In this document: positions 14,148 to 28,268 of the stretch, one piece after another
How positions within the stretch are numbered: the stretch's first letter is position 1
How the letters are laid out: every line of letters begins with the position of its first letter
Source: Ecdyonurus torrentis
Taxonomy: Eukaryota; Arthropoda; Insecta; Ephemeroptera; Heptageniidae
NCBI GenBank assembly: GCA_949318235.1
Contig: OX439132.1
Coordinates: forward strand, 13,611,624-13,675,623
DNA length: 64,000 nucleotides
Direction of reading: 5' to 3'
Translations under genes and position numbers: made by a program
Notes under the pieces: model-generated
Told to the model about the DNA's origin: nothing
The model's input: only the letters and a program-made list of their open reading frames with translations
The model's database searches: none

Positions 14148-15824
14148 TCGTATTTATTGGGTACAGCACAGCAAAACGTTACACACATACACCACACTAT
14201 GTCTAAAAGTCTATGCAATGTTTCTTGAACTAGAAAGGTTTATGGAGACAAATTCTTACACTAAATCTATCACTTCGTTTGTAACCCTCCATACATCTTC
14301 CTTGCTGTTACTGCAGCACAGCACCAACATCTCCCTATATATTTTAGTCTCTTCGCCCTCTCTTTCTTTCTCTCTCTGTGTGTTCCTCAAGCATATATTT
14401 TCGCTTTGTCTTTTACACACACATATACACAAACTGGGCTTCATTTTCTATCTACACAATGTCGAAATGTCAACCATAAATAAATCCAAAAATCAATTCA
14501 ATTCTCTCTTTGTCTTCTTCTTTATTTCTCTCTCTCTCCTCTCACATTTTCAATAAAACTATATCAATCATTATTATTTTTCAATTTAATATCTTGTCTT
14601 TCTCATATAACATTATTGACAACAGAGTAAAAAAAAATAAGGCCATGTCACTGATTAAAATACAAAAATATTAAAAATATTGATACTCATAGTGTTTTTG
14701 TTTTTGTTTTTTTTTTTATTATATATTATATAAATATTTTTATATATTTCGTTCACTGGGAATGTTGTCGTATTTAATTTTAATATAAACTCTGGAAGCG
14801 AGATAAGACTCATGAAAGGTCCTATAAAAATAAATAAATAAAATGCGCCTGGAAAAAAAAGTATGCATTTACATGGACTTTTTTATGTATATATAGAAAA
14901 TTAGAACCTCCTTAATTATCCTATAATGTCTCTATATTTAGAAGGTGCCTGCTTTTAAGCTTTGCCTCGATTGTTGGGATTATTTTATTGGTCATTTCTA
15001 TTAAAAAAAACATAATAATATGAAATGTAAAAGAAGTTCTGCAGACTTATACAGGCATTCAAAGCATTCATGCAATACGTATATAGATTATTGTAAAAAC
15101 AGTATAATTATGCACAATTTTTTATCCTTGCAATATATATTTTTCTTCTTTTTATATATATATCAATTTAATACCTCTATATATATAATAGGTATATAAA
15201 ATGAATGAGCTAAATTATTTATATATTTTTATTCAAATAATCATTCAGTTATGTAGTGGACAGTCGTTCGATCACTTTGTGGTGGTTCTGTATATAGCAC
15301 TACGTCACGTATGGTATAAGATGAATGTCAGGTCATCAGTCACTGTCTTTTGATGAACGAGTACTATAGTATTTAGTACCCTCAAGCTGTTCCTATATAC
15401 ACTCACGTGATCTATACTCTAATTAAACAACATATATACAGAAAAAAAAATTAAGTAGCCTGTCCATCAAATTCATAACATGTCAAGATATAATTTTATT
15501 TGAATGATGATTATAATATAAAAATGAAAGAGATTTTTTATTTTATTTTAAATATATGACCTTTAGTTACAGACCCACTAAATTAATCTCAATTGATTGA
15601 AAAGATGATAATTTGCATATACTCACAGTGCTGTTTTAAAAATATGATGGATTATTATAAATGTGAATGATTTTTTTTCTTTCCTTCTGCTCAAGCTTTT
15701 TATTTATGTTAATTAATCATCATAAAAATAATGTATTTTACTTTGTTATATAACGCAGAAAATATTTATCGATTAAAATTCTTAACCATATAACTATTGT
15801 GTATGAAATAAATGCTCGTCTCTC

Positions 15825-15827
<3 letters not shown>

Positions 15828-15881
<54 letters not shown>
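15828..15881. repeat. microsatellite (TC)n, 54 bp
   Basis: 27 TC units. Confidence 0.97.
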
Positions 15882-15885
<4 letters not shown>

Positions 15886-16554
15886 TACAAAAACATAAAT
15901 TCAACTCTATCATATATTAAGTTTAGTAATTTTGAATTTAAAAGTTTACTGTCATAATAAGATGTAATTATAATACCTTATTTATAAAAAAAATAATAAA
16001 AAAGCTAAATTGATAGAAACACATATATGCGAATAAAATTAAATAATCACTATAGATAATATTTCAAATCAAATATATTCTTTTTAATAATTTATATTAT
16101 AAATTGTAAAAATAAATTAATGTAATTTGATCATCTTGAACGATTTAAACATTATAAATATATATAGAAAAATTGTGCAGCTGTGGCTTGTCATGTTATT
16201 TTTTATCTAACTTGGAGGTCTTTCTACATTTTATATATAAAGTTTCTACTTATTTTATATTATATATACGAAAAGAAAGGTATAAAGCAAAGCAAAAGTA
16301 AAAGAGGCTTGTTAACTGTCGACAGGATAACGAATGATTGCCCAAAACCAGTAGCAATGGAAGTTATAGAGCCTCGCGCACACGTTGTTTTTTTCAAATC
16401 TTATAAGACCGCCGTCACGATCAAAAAGAAGAATAAAATATAAAATAAATAAATAAAAAAGAAAAGAAGAAGAAGAAGAAAAAAAGGATTGGATGTAAGG
16501 ACATGAATCTTTCTCAGTTATTCAGGTATGAGAGAGAGAGAACGAAAAGACAAG

Positions 16555-16558
<4 letters not shown>

Positions 16559-16629
<71 letters not shown>
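16559..16629. repeat. microsatellite (TC)n, 71 bp
   Basis: About 35 TC units. A short (GA)n lies just upstream at about 16530-16540, so an inverted GA/TC pair with a short spacer is present. Confidence 0.97.
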
Positions 16630-16634
<5 letters not shown>

Positions 16635-16942
16635 AATGGGGTGAGCTAAAGAATCTATCCTGTCAAGATAGAACAACTTGGTCACTTGTCTGAATACCAA
16701 AACCACTTATATATTATACTATACCACTGCATTATGTAAACAAAATGCTATGTTTCTTTCATTTAATTTACATTATCAGGACACTGTTCATTGAATCGGT
16801 TGGTAAATTTAATATGATTTAAATATCTCCATTCATTTTTTTTTGTATAAGTTAAATGAAATAAGTCTAAACTTGGCTAAAAGAACATGCGGTACACTAT
16901 ATAAGGTAAAAAAAAATCATTTCATGCTCCTAACCGTTGACG

Positions 16943-16963
16943 TTTTTTTTTTTTTTTTTTTTT
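16943..16963. repeat. poly-T, 21 nt
   Basis: Uninterrupted T tract. Confidence 0.95.
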
Positions 16964-17113
16964 CCGATTATAAGAACTATAGTTATATAATATATATATA
17001 TCAGTCATTTAAATTTGTCTAGCTGTAATATATTTATCAAACACTGCTAAAAGGATGGTCTTATTAGGTATTGCGAAAATCTAAAAAAAAACAGAGCAAT
17101 ATTTAGCAAAATA

Positions 17114-17127
17114 CCCCCCCCCCCCCC
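17114..17127. repeat. poly-C, 14 nt
   Basis: Uninterrupted C tract, rare in this AT-rich sequence. A poly-G tract of 16 lies 224 bp downstream. Confidence 0.95.
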
Positions 17128-17351
17128 TCCCAAACACACCCTTCTTTCTTTACCACTTTTTTCCCGCGCTCATTCTGATTGGTCAAACGTCACTGCCGAT
17201 ATAACACTCATTAATTGAAACACCCATTTTTAAGTCTAGGATTTGAAGTCTTCAGCATGAAGTAGAATTTTCTAATATAATATTTTTATGCTATGATAGC
17301 CTGGAACTTTTGCCATGATTCAACGCAGCATAAAAGTAGATTATAGATTGA

Positions 17352-17367
17352 GGGGGGGGGGGGGGGG
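17352..17367. repeat. poly-G, 16 nt
   Basis: Uninterrupted G tract, complementary to the poly-C at 17114-17127. Confidence 0.95.
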
Positions 17368-17527
17368 CAGACATGGCCAGGTACTTATCAGGAGTCAGGT
17401 CTATAAACCTAATAGCCCTTTCAGTTGTATTTTTTATATTTTTGAATATAGAATGAATATTTACTTAATTGTTTGTTTGTTTATTTACATATTGCATATA
17501 TCTGCACGATGCATGTTTACATGCATT

Positions 17528-17623
17528 CCATGACGACGCACATTATTCGGGAGGTGCATGATTGATATGATTGCACCGACCAGCCTGCCTAGATGTTTCC
17601 ACGGTTTCTCTAGGCTGTCATGG
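17528..17623 (+). repeat. 96-bp structured dispersed repeat, copy 1
   Basis: The outer 7-bp arms CCATGAC (17528-17534) and GTCATGG (17617-17623) are perfectly complementary. They enclose two hairpins: GGTGCA/TGCACC (17553-17558 with 17572-17577) and GCCTAGA/TCTAGGC (17587-17593 with 17609-17615). CAGCCT/AGGCTG is an alternative pairing for the second hairpin. A relative lies at about 28166-28268. Conserved words are CATGACGA, ATTCGGGAGGTGCA, ATTGCAC and GTTTCCACGG. It could be a transposon remnant or a structured RNA-derived repeat; the function is unknown. Confidence 0.65.
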
Positions 17624-17700
17624 CGAATGCCGAGCTGTGTACTATAGGCCGTGGCCGGCCCGTGTGTGCCTTTCCATTAATTGGAAAGTCCTTACCTGTC

Positions 17701-17761
17701 GATAAGACAATGTCTTGACTTGGAAAGGGATTGGTATATAGCACGATTACACAATATGGCA
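17701..17761 (+). repeat. short dispersed repeat, copy 2
   Basis: This is the partner of 5948-6010. It lies about 78 bp downstream of the structured repeat at 17528-17623, so the two may belong to one larger element, though the 5948 copy lacks the structured part. Confidence 0.5.
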
Positions 17762-17762
17762 A

Positions 17763-20700
17763 GTAATATTATATATATTAGCAATTATGCTATGTACCAT
17801 TATTATGTATAGTATATTCATTTATATAGAGGGCCCTGATTATCAATATTTTATATGAAAACACTTCTATAATTATAACGTCTATTTCTTTAAACGTCAT
17901 CATAAACATAATTATAACAATGTGTAATAAACTTACATTGTAGAACAATACGCAGTACGTATATATAATAAAACTCTTGATATATTATATACTTCTCCAT
18001 ACTGTAATGCAAACTATAACTAATAAATTATATTATATGAATAAAAAAACATCATTATTTTTATACATTATGCCTTATGTAAGAAAAGTGTAGGTTTTAA
18101 ATTATATAACGGGTAGTTGTTTATTATTTGTGACATAATCAGAAAAATCATAAGATTTGATAGATGGAGGTCATAATAACAATATGGCGTGTCACTCTTT
18201 TGACCTTACTTGGTGCTATTTTTTGATTGTCAACTTGCACTTTTAAAGTGTATTACTATATATAACATTATTAAATATATTTTTGTATATACTCACAAGC
18301 ACTGACTATAATACATACTCGAAGGTCGGTATATTTCTTTTGATCTTATAAGAACTAATAAATTACATTTTTTTTTTCATTCTATATAGAAAGCTTTTTT
18401 TTTTTTTTTTTAATAATACAATAACATAACTTTTATTATTATTATTATAAAATAAAGATAGGAAATCAAATAATAATATATAAACTGATTTATCATGATT
18501 TCTTATTTCTTTCATTGTATTTAATATATAAAATATAGGTTTGTTAATAAGATTGATGTCAATTATATTTTCAATCAGATATATTATAAAATATATGTAC
18601 ATAATATTTTATTTTCCTCTTCTTCTTCTTCTTCTTCTTCTTAGCATGATTTATAATTTTTAAGTTTTGTTTTTTTTCTTTAAGATTTATCAAATACACG
18701 AGGTACTATTGTTTTCAGTGTATAGAAAAAATATTTTAATATTGTGTTTAAAAATTATCTATTTTCCTTTTTTTGGTTTGTATATACTATATCATGATTT
18801 TGATTTTTACTAATTTAATTATTTTAATTTTGTTATATTACTATAACGTATTTTTGCTGTTAAAGTTCAGATGGTCAGTTTTACCCTTCGCCTGCAATTT
18901 GGTCATACTGTGCTGACATCTGTAGGACACTTTTTGTTTTCGAAGCTCTTGAGGCTAATGCCTGTATAGATAATAATTTAAATTAATGCATATAAGCAGC
19001 GAACCATTTCTTATAATTTATATTTATAGCTTGAGCTACCGTTAAGAATAATATTATAAATAAACCCGTCAATCTATCAAATATTAAATAAAATAAAAAA
19101 TTAATGTGTATCAAAAGACAAGAGTTGACTGATGATGATTGTTCATTTCACTCCCCAACCTCGACACAGTATGCGGATATAGCCTGCTAACAACAGGGGG
19201 GGCCCTTGCATACAATTGTTTCCCTTACTCATAAAATGAATGATGAAGCCCCGTGTTAATGAATCACCAACATTCGTTTTGTGATCCTCAATTTATTTTT
19301 CTTTTACTTGATCATCATCTCCCACGATGAAAATTTATTTCTAAATATATCTTTTTTCTTCTTCTTCTTCTTTTCATATAATATAAAATTAATTGCTTAC
19401 TGTCTTACATGAAACATCTTGGTTGTGTATACGCCGCGGTTTTTTTTAAAAAGAGTTCCGCCTTTATACAGATTAAATTATAAAGATAAAAATATTATTA
19501 TTTATTATTTTATTACATTATTTATGTCTTGTTATGTAATAAATAATTGCCAGGTATTTTTTTTTTTTTTTTGTTTTATGTTATTTTACTTTTCTATATA
19601 ATAAATTTATTTCTTCTATATATTTAAGAATGGGTGTCTGTAAAAAGTATTGATTTTGCCCAATTTTATAATTAACATTTTACTTCAAATTATTGACCAT
19701 GTATACAAAATTATTTCCATTACATTCTGCATAAAGATAATTAATAAAAAATATATATGTGTTCGCATTGAATGTATATTTCTAAAACTCCCCGTGGATA
19801 TAAAAATATTCAATGAGAAATTGAGGATCAAAGTGATAAGTGATATATTTTTCAACTCCAACAAAACGTGAAACTCCATAGAAGTAATATATTGATTTCC
19901 TTTTTGAAAAAGAAAAGTAAACAATTCCACAAATTAGCAACAATTTTAGAAATTTGAAACTATTTTTTAATCAAATATAACCATCAACAGAAAACCTCAA
20001 AATTTATGTATATATTTAAAAAAATATATAATAAGATGTAAAAATATTTTAACATATATTTATTTAGATATATAAATTGCAAATTTTTAACAATATAATA
20101 ATCTTTCAAATCTGGAAAGAAAAAAAGATAAACATATAAATTCTTAAAAAGGAAAAAAAAAAGAGTTTATTTTGTCGGTATGTTTTTATATTAATCAGAC
20201 AAGTAATAAAACATAAAGTAATATAAAAAGAAAGAGAGAAATAAAAAAGAAGCATAATTAGATTTTATAGGCCTAATGGTATATATAACTGCCTGTCTAT
20301 CTCTCTCTTTTATTTTTTTAATACTTTGTGTGAGCTTGCATATTTTATAAGACCCTATACATATATATATATATATATATATAATATAATCTAAGTTGTA
20401 TAATTTCTTTTATAATGAAAAGAGCCGACAAGAATATACTCTTACTGCTTACACGCCAAATAAAGAAAAATTTTATTGTTTTATTACACAGTCTAATTTT
20501 TTTTCTTTCCTCTTTATAGCAAGTCGAGTCATCTCATACCTGTCAAGTTATGTATTTAAAAAAATATTTCAAAGAATTAAACTGTTTATTTGTATTATTT
20601 TAAATTATAATGTTTAAAAAAAAAGTACATCTTGTACAGTTTTGAGTAATTACATATAAATTAAGTAATTATAAAATAACAAAGTAACATTCAAAAGAAT

Positions 20701-21226
20701 ATAACAAAAACAATTATTATAACATTTTTGTTTATTTATATATAATAAAAAAATTATATTGTTTTAATAATAAATTTATTTTGTAATATTTCTGGTATAT
20801 TATTTTTGAAAAAAAAAATGTAATTATTTAATTCAAACGAAAAAAAAATGTCAAGGTATTCATGCTATTTACGTAACGTTTCTTATTACATAATTACATT
20901 AATTAAAATATTATAATTTGAACGTATAAATGTACATTCTTCAAAGTTTTTTTTTTTTTTTTTTCCATTTAAAAGATCGTTGGAGCTATATAAAACTGAG
21001 ATTAAAAATTCATCTTTTAAGTTACTAAACTAGAACAAAAAGAGTTAATTTTATTTATTTGTTCTCAGGAATTTTGCATGCGTGTGATGAGACTTTAATT
21101 AATTCAAAAGTCACCATATGCGGTAATAAGGCAATAGTCGTATATACAGCACAAGATAAACTGTTGGCGTTTTTAGTTGTTTTAAAAATATTTTAATATC
21201 TTTGATATAGGACTTGAGCAACTAAA
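17763..21226. other. no gene recognised; AT-rich DNA
   Basis: Only short T tracts, (CTT)n, a (TA) run at about 20360-20383 and AT-rich filler are seen. Open frames are 81 codons or less. Confidence 0.65.
18617..18642. repeat. microsatellite (CTT)n, about 26 bp
   Basis: About eight TCT/CTT units. Confidence 0.9.
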
Positions 21227-21542
21227 GGTACCCCCTCTATGGTGTATGAATGCATTTAAAGTCGACTCCATGTTGGATCATTCATGTTGGCCTATTTTGC
21301 AAGTTTAAAAATTCTAAGTAATATTTTTGAGAGTATTAAATTGATGCTTGTTAATATACTGATATAGGTTGAATTAGTTAGGAAAATATTAATAATGCCA
21401 AAAAATTAAACGATTTCCCAAAGAATAAAGTAGTCAGAAATGAGGTTTGTCCTATATGTTGAGCAATGTTGTTCATTGATCCAGTATGGCGTCCAAGCTC
21501 ATTAAGTATGACGTCATGTGATATACCCTATATAAGAGGGTC
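21227..21542. mobile_element. foldback element, about 316 bp
   Basis: Two imperfect inverted arms are seen. GACTCCATGTTGGATCATTC at 21264 pairs with the complement of the segment at 21471-21493 (GACGCCATACTGGATCAATG on the minus strand). The outer ends TACCCCCTCTATGGTGTAT and, on the minus strand, GACCCTCTTATATAGGGTAT are also related. TGACGTCA lies at 21509-21516. No target-site duplication was recognised. It ends about 75 bp before the TTAA-type copy at 21619. Confidence 0.55.
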
Positions 21543-21618
21543 TGCATATTGTAACCATTATAAAATCTCTTATTCTTCAAAAAAAAAAAAAAGTTAATAA
21601 TTTTTCTTTAGTTTGCTC

Positions 21619-21965
21619 ATAAAGGCATTAGAAAACATGAAACAACAAGTTCTTTTTAATCATTAAACACAAAATGGAATCTACAAAACTGATGATGATA
21701 ATTTTAACCAGAATGTAAATGTGACCCCACAAGAGAGCGTGAAAATACTGGAAAGTATGCAATTTGCGTGAATATTTCTGTTTATGACGTCAGAAACAGG
21801 CAAAAATTAGTATGAAAATGTTGTGCGGGTTGCATAAATCGAATTTTCTGATCACTGCTACGGCGCTGTACTGTTGGGTTTTGAGACAAACTAAAGTTAT
21901 TTATGTAAGTCCCATCAAGTGTTTTGTGATATAAATGCTTATGTTTTCTATATGCCTTTATTTAA
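21619..21965 (+). mobile_element. TTAA-type miniature transposon, second copy
   Basis: This is a diverged copy of the element at 25629-25980. Long shared stretches include GAGAGCGTGAAAATACTG, TTCTGATCACTGCTACGG and GTTGGGTTTTGAGACAAACT. The left TTAA has decayed to CATAAAGG, and the right TTAA is kept at 21962-21965. TGACGTCA is present at 21785-21792. Confidence 0.8.
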
Positions 21966-23714
21966 GATCTCTTTGGTCAGCATCGCACATAAATATAAAA
22001 TGTTATAATAAAAATAGATTAATGTATCTGTATGACCCTTAAGATCCAGGTACAGGATACGAATAACACACATCTCTTGGACATTTAAATTGTATAAGGA
22101 CAAATAATGGAGTAGAGGTCAAAAGAGAAGCTAACTTCTCATTACGTTTTAGATTTATTATTGAAAATTGGACTAAAACTTTTTGGCAAGCATTTCTAAT
22201 CTTGATTTGTTTGCTGTGAAAAATGTGCACGGTTCATAAGTCTAAAATTTATTAATCTTTTTTTCATGCCTACTACTTTTTTTTTCTTTTCTTTTTTTAA
22301 TTTATGTGGTAAATTTTAGTTATAAATTTACCTGTATAGTAGAAATTTTATTTTTTTCATATAAAATCTGAAAAAAATAATTAAAAGAGAAAGAGATAAA
22401 AATGACAAATTTCTGACAGCTGTGTTGAAGATTTTTAATGCACATTTTTCATGATCATATTTAATATGAAGGGTAAACTAAATAATATGATGGTAATACC
22501 ATTGAAATTCTCGACACGGCTCATCCGTGTTAATTTACTAGTTATGGTGGTCTTTCTTTATATTTTCTCATATATATAATATGCACCGGCAGCTGTTTGT
22601 ATGCTGTCTAATAGCCCCCTTTCCAATTGTTAAAAATTATCAGGGGGAGGACAGGGGGTAAAAAATACCATTACGAATGATGACGGTAATTTATTTTACT
22701 ATAAATAATAGGGAGAATGAGAGAGAGAGAGAGTTATTTTTCTCTTTTTACTTAAATATAATTTGTGAGTTGTCTTGATTTTTATACCCTCTTTCTCTGT
22801 GTGTGTGTGTATATTACTTATATTTTTGATTGTTTGTTAAAATACCGGTACGATATATTATATAAGCCCCCTTCTTCGTCTTCTTCTTTTTTTTTATTTT
22901 TCTGACATTTTTTTTTAAAAAGGAGATTTATTTACCAACTGCTCTTTTCTTATAGAATAATGTGTATTTTATTTTTTTACACCTGAAGAACTTATGATAG
23001 TTCCTGACCAATGTCCATAATGTATGTATATACAAATGCATATACACAAAAGTGCAAAATTCTCTTTACAAAAATGATTATAGCTTTGACAACAATAATA
23101 CACCGCAAAAAGGTATGTATATATAAACTATAAAATATATTTTTCTTGTAGAAATAATTTTCTTTTCGCTTGAAAGATTTTTATGTCACAGCGGGATGTT
23201 CACTTTAAGTTTTTCATAAGATCTTGATATTACAAGGTGTTTAGATAAATTAAGATAGAATACAACATTTTTTTTATTATTTATTTTTTTAGATCACTCT
23301 GATATTATATAAATTTATTTCATTGAGTTGCTTTACAGATACAGGTGGTATATTATAATAAAAATTTGTGGTTACAAAAACAAGAAACAAAGATTTATTT
23401 TAAAGATTCTATGTTTTTGTATTTATATTTATTTATTATTTTTTTTAAGGGAAAGAAGATGAGATAAAGTGGCAGAATTTATAGTATCAGTGCTTCATAC
23501 AACGTGCATGGTGTTCATTGTGTGAATAAATATATAAGCATAAAAATAATGTTCTCCAAATTCAAATAACTTATAAAAAAAAAAAAACTTTAACTTCTAT
23601 GCAACAAAAAAATTATAGCAAATAAAACGACGTATTATTTAGATTTTGAAATGACATCTGAAAAATTCTTCTGTTTATATCGTTTCACATAAAAAAATAT
23701 CATTTGTTAGAGTC
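21966..23714. other. no gene recognised between two TTAA-type elements
   Basis: Small hairpins occur: CACGG/CCGTG near 22514, and CCCCCT/AGGGGG at about 22615-22645. No coding region was recognised. Confidence 0.6.
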
Positions 23715-23983
23715 CATGTTTTAACAGTGATCAGAAATTTTTGACTTATGCAACCCGCACAACATTTCCATTCTAATTTTTTACTGTTTCTGACGTCAGA
23801 AAAATGCAGGAATATTCACACAAATAGCTTACTTTATGCAGTATTTTCACGCTCTCTTGTGGGGCCATATTTAGATTCTGGTAAAAATTGTCATCAGTCA
23901 TTAGCCTCATCAGTGTTGGGAGATCCCATTTTTTGTTTAATCATTAAAAAGAAGAGATTGTTTCATGTGGTCTATGGCTTTCA
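23715..23983 (-). mobile_element. TTAA-type miniature transposon, inverted and truncated copy
   Basis: On the minus strand this matches the copies at 21619 and 25629, with shared CACGCTCTCTTGTGGGGCC and ATGTGGTCTATGGCTTT on the plus strand. The part equivalent to the element's 3' end, beyond the AGTGATCAGAAATTT word, is missing or too diverged to recognise. TGACGTCA is kept at 23791-23798. An 83-codon open frame starting at 23748 lies mostly inside the repeat and is not treated as a gene. Confidence 0.75.
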
Positions 23984-25628
23984 CAATCAATTTAAATAAT
24001 GAAATTGTATCATAAAAATAAATATTTAATGGATCTGTGCGTGAGATATTCCTGTATTAATTCTACCTGTGTAATATTTTGCTATACCTTGGTCCAGCAG
24101 AGTGTGCCCTGTGTCCACGTCACTTGCTACAATACTTCACGCCTGCCGTACAAACACAAATGACATAAGATTTGTAGCAAAGACGTGTGATGGCTCGAGC
24201 TGCATCCTATATCGTGTATATACCTTTATATAAAAAAAAAACTTTGTCAAACAACCGCCTCACATTCTTATATGTCAAACTAATGTCCTCTTTGCTTCAA
24301 CAAAATTTTAGCCTCTTTTCTTGCTAACAATAATAATAAATAGCCATGTTATACACATATATAGGGGTGAGAAAATATACATTTTTCTATAAATATTATA
24401 GCATTGTATATTTGAACAAATACTTACAAAAAACATATTTTATATATATAATATTTTTTGTTATTATATAATATTATTGAATTGAATGTGTTTGGCTTTT
24501 GTGACATGGCGTTTTGAAGAAAAAGCTACAACTAAATTTATGTTATCTATTGTAAAATGTGTGATTAATGGGCAAATTTAACATTTATTATAGTGAGAGC
24601 AAATTTTTTACAAAAGTGCAAGGCAAACATATACAAAAAAGATAGAATTAAAGGTCATTGACAATTCCATGAAAATTCATTCCTCCTTTTTTTTTTTTTT
24701 TTTTTTTTAAAGACTTCAAAGTCAAATTTTAACATTTCCTACAAAACTCTCTGAAGCTCTGAAAAAGAAGAGGAAACAAACTTTCAAAAATTATATTCAT
24801 TTAAATAAATAAGTCATTAAACGAATATATTTTTTCTATAGAACATAAATCGTAATAAAAAAAATTATACTATGAATACATCATTATTATAAAAAGTTAC
24901 ATAAATAATCATATAAAAATAAATTAAGTTTAAATCATATACATAACATATAACTTTTTTTTTTGTATAAAGAAAGAATTAATGCGTTAAAATTTTTAAA
25001 TTGTAGGAAGTTATAAATTTATTTCATTTGTATATATATAAAAATAATTTAATCTTAATGCCAAATAAGCAATGAAAGGAAGTCATATTATAATATTTTA
25101 TAAAAAATACTTTTGTGATTACAATGAATAAAAGAAAAATTTAAGTTTATTGAAGAAGTGGTGACATAAGATTATATATTTTTTACTTAACAGAAGGCTA
25201 TTCAAGTGTCATAATGTATATGGAGAAAAAAAAATGTTAAGAATAATAATGCAAAAGAAATCTTTTTTGAATGAGTGTGTGGGCTCTTCAATAGCAAGGG
25301 ACTAAAAAAAAATGAATTAACAATACAAAAAGATGAAAATAGATTATAACTTATAACCATTACATTATAATATATATAAAAGCTACTGTAACATAAACTA
25401 TAATAAAAATATGTTATTATACCTTTTTTATACATGTGGTATATATGTTATAAATATAATATAATAATATAATAAAATAAGCTTTTAAATTATTACCTCT
25501 TATTTTTATTGTATACATACCGTATCATGACACTTATACGCAACTATTTAGTATCATACGTACTTTATATGAATTGGAGATGCAAATAACGAACATTATG
25601 TAATTATATGTTCAGTAATTAAAATAAT
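23984..25628. other. no gene recognised; AT-rich DNA
   Basis: A locally GC-richer patch at about 24085-24200 has no open frame of note. The rest is AT-rich. Confidence 0.6.
24687..24708. repeat. poly-T, 22 nt
   Basis: Uninterrupted T tract. Confidence 0.95.
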
Positions 25629-25980
25629 TTAAAGCCATAGACCACATAAAACAACATGTTGTGCTTTTTAATGAATAAACACGAAATGGGATCTTCAAAA
25701 CTGTTGACAATTTTTACCACAATGGTAATGTAGCCCCACGAGAGAGCGTGAAAATACTGTAAAGTATGCAATTTAAGTGATTATTCATGTTTATGACGTC
25801 AGAAACATGCAACAATTAGTATGAAAATGTTGTGCTGGTTGCATAAATCGAAATTTCTGATCACTGCTACGGAGCTACTGTTGGGTTTTGAGACAAACTA
25901 AAGTTATTTATGTAAGTCCCATCAAGTGTTGTGTGATATATAAATGCTTATATATGTTTTTCTCTGGTCTGTTCCTTTAA
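25629..25980 (+). mobile_element. TTAA-bounded miniature transposon (352 bp), most complete copy
   Basis: The element is flanked by TTAA at 25629-25632 and 25977-25980. Its ends are imperfect inverted repeats: TTAAAGCCATAGACCA on the left and TTAAAGGAACAGACCA read inward from the right. Related sequence occurs at 21619-21965 in the same orientation and at about 23715-23983 in the opposite orientation. It carries TGACGTCA at 25794-25801. No reading frame suggests a transposase. TTAA target sites are typical of piggyBac-like elements; that assignment is inference from the ends only. Confidence 0.8.
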
Positions 25981-28165
<2,185 letters not shown>

Positions 28166-28268
28166 TCATGACGATGCACAGCATTCGGGAGGTGCAATGA
28201 TGATATAATTGCACTATCCAAGTTACTAGATATGTTTCCACGGTTTTGCTATGCTATATCATGTCAAC
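28166..28268 (+). repeat. structured dispersed repeat, copy 2
   Basis: This is a diverged relative of 17528-17623. It keeps CATGACGATGCACA, ATTCGGGAGGTGCAATGAT and ATGTTTCCACGGTTT. The first hairpin has changed on both sides but still pairs (GTGCAAT at 28192-28198 with ATTGCAC at 28208-28214). The second hairpin is degraded. Confidence 0.6.

Larger units (their letters stand above)
13760..14560. other. pyrimidine-rich stretch (plus strand C/T-biased)
   Basis: Between the two (CT)n arrays and on to about 14550 the plus strand stays strongly biased to C and T (for example TTTTCTTCTTC, TCTCTTTCCTC and CTCTCTTTCTTTCTCTCTC). Such long polypurine-polypyrimidine DNA with mirror symmetry can form triplexes. 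No gene was recognised. Confidence 0.6.
14561..17100. other. no gene recognised; AT-rich DNA with (TC)n arrays
   Basis: Besides the arrays at 15828 and 16559, a short (GAA)n run lies near 16465-16485. No exon-like frame was recognised. Confidence 0.65.

Noticed and set aside
13751..14218. 155-codon minus-strand open frame, the longest in the window
   Set aside because: It is mostly Arg-Glu repeats from the (TC)n arrays plus Lys-rich filler; open frames through dinucleotide repeats are expected.
17570..17591. Resemblance of the structured repeat's ATTGCAC...GCCTGC segment to the miR-92 family
   Set aside because: The match is mainly the seed plus a few bases, the loop is too short for a normal pre-miRNA, and the segment belongs to a dispersed repeat.
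17528..17623. Possible hammerhead ribozyme in the structured repeat
   Set aside because: The conserved CTGATGA and GAAA core elements are absent.
23748..23999. 83-codon frame with fairly balanced composition
   Set aside because: It lies almost entirely in the inverted TTAA-type repeat copy; the related copies do not keep an equivalent frame.
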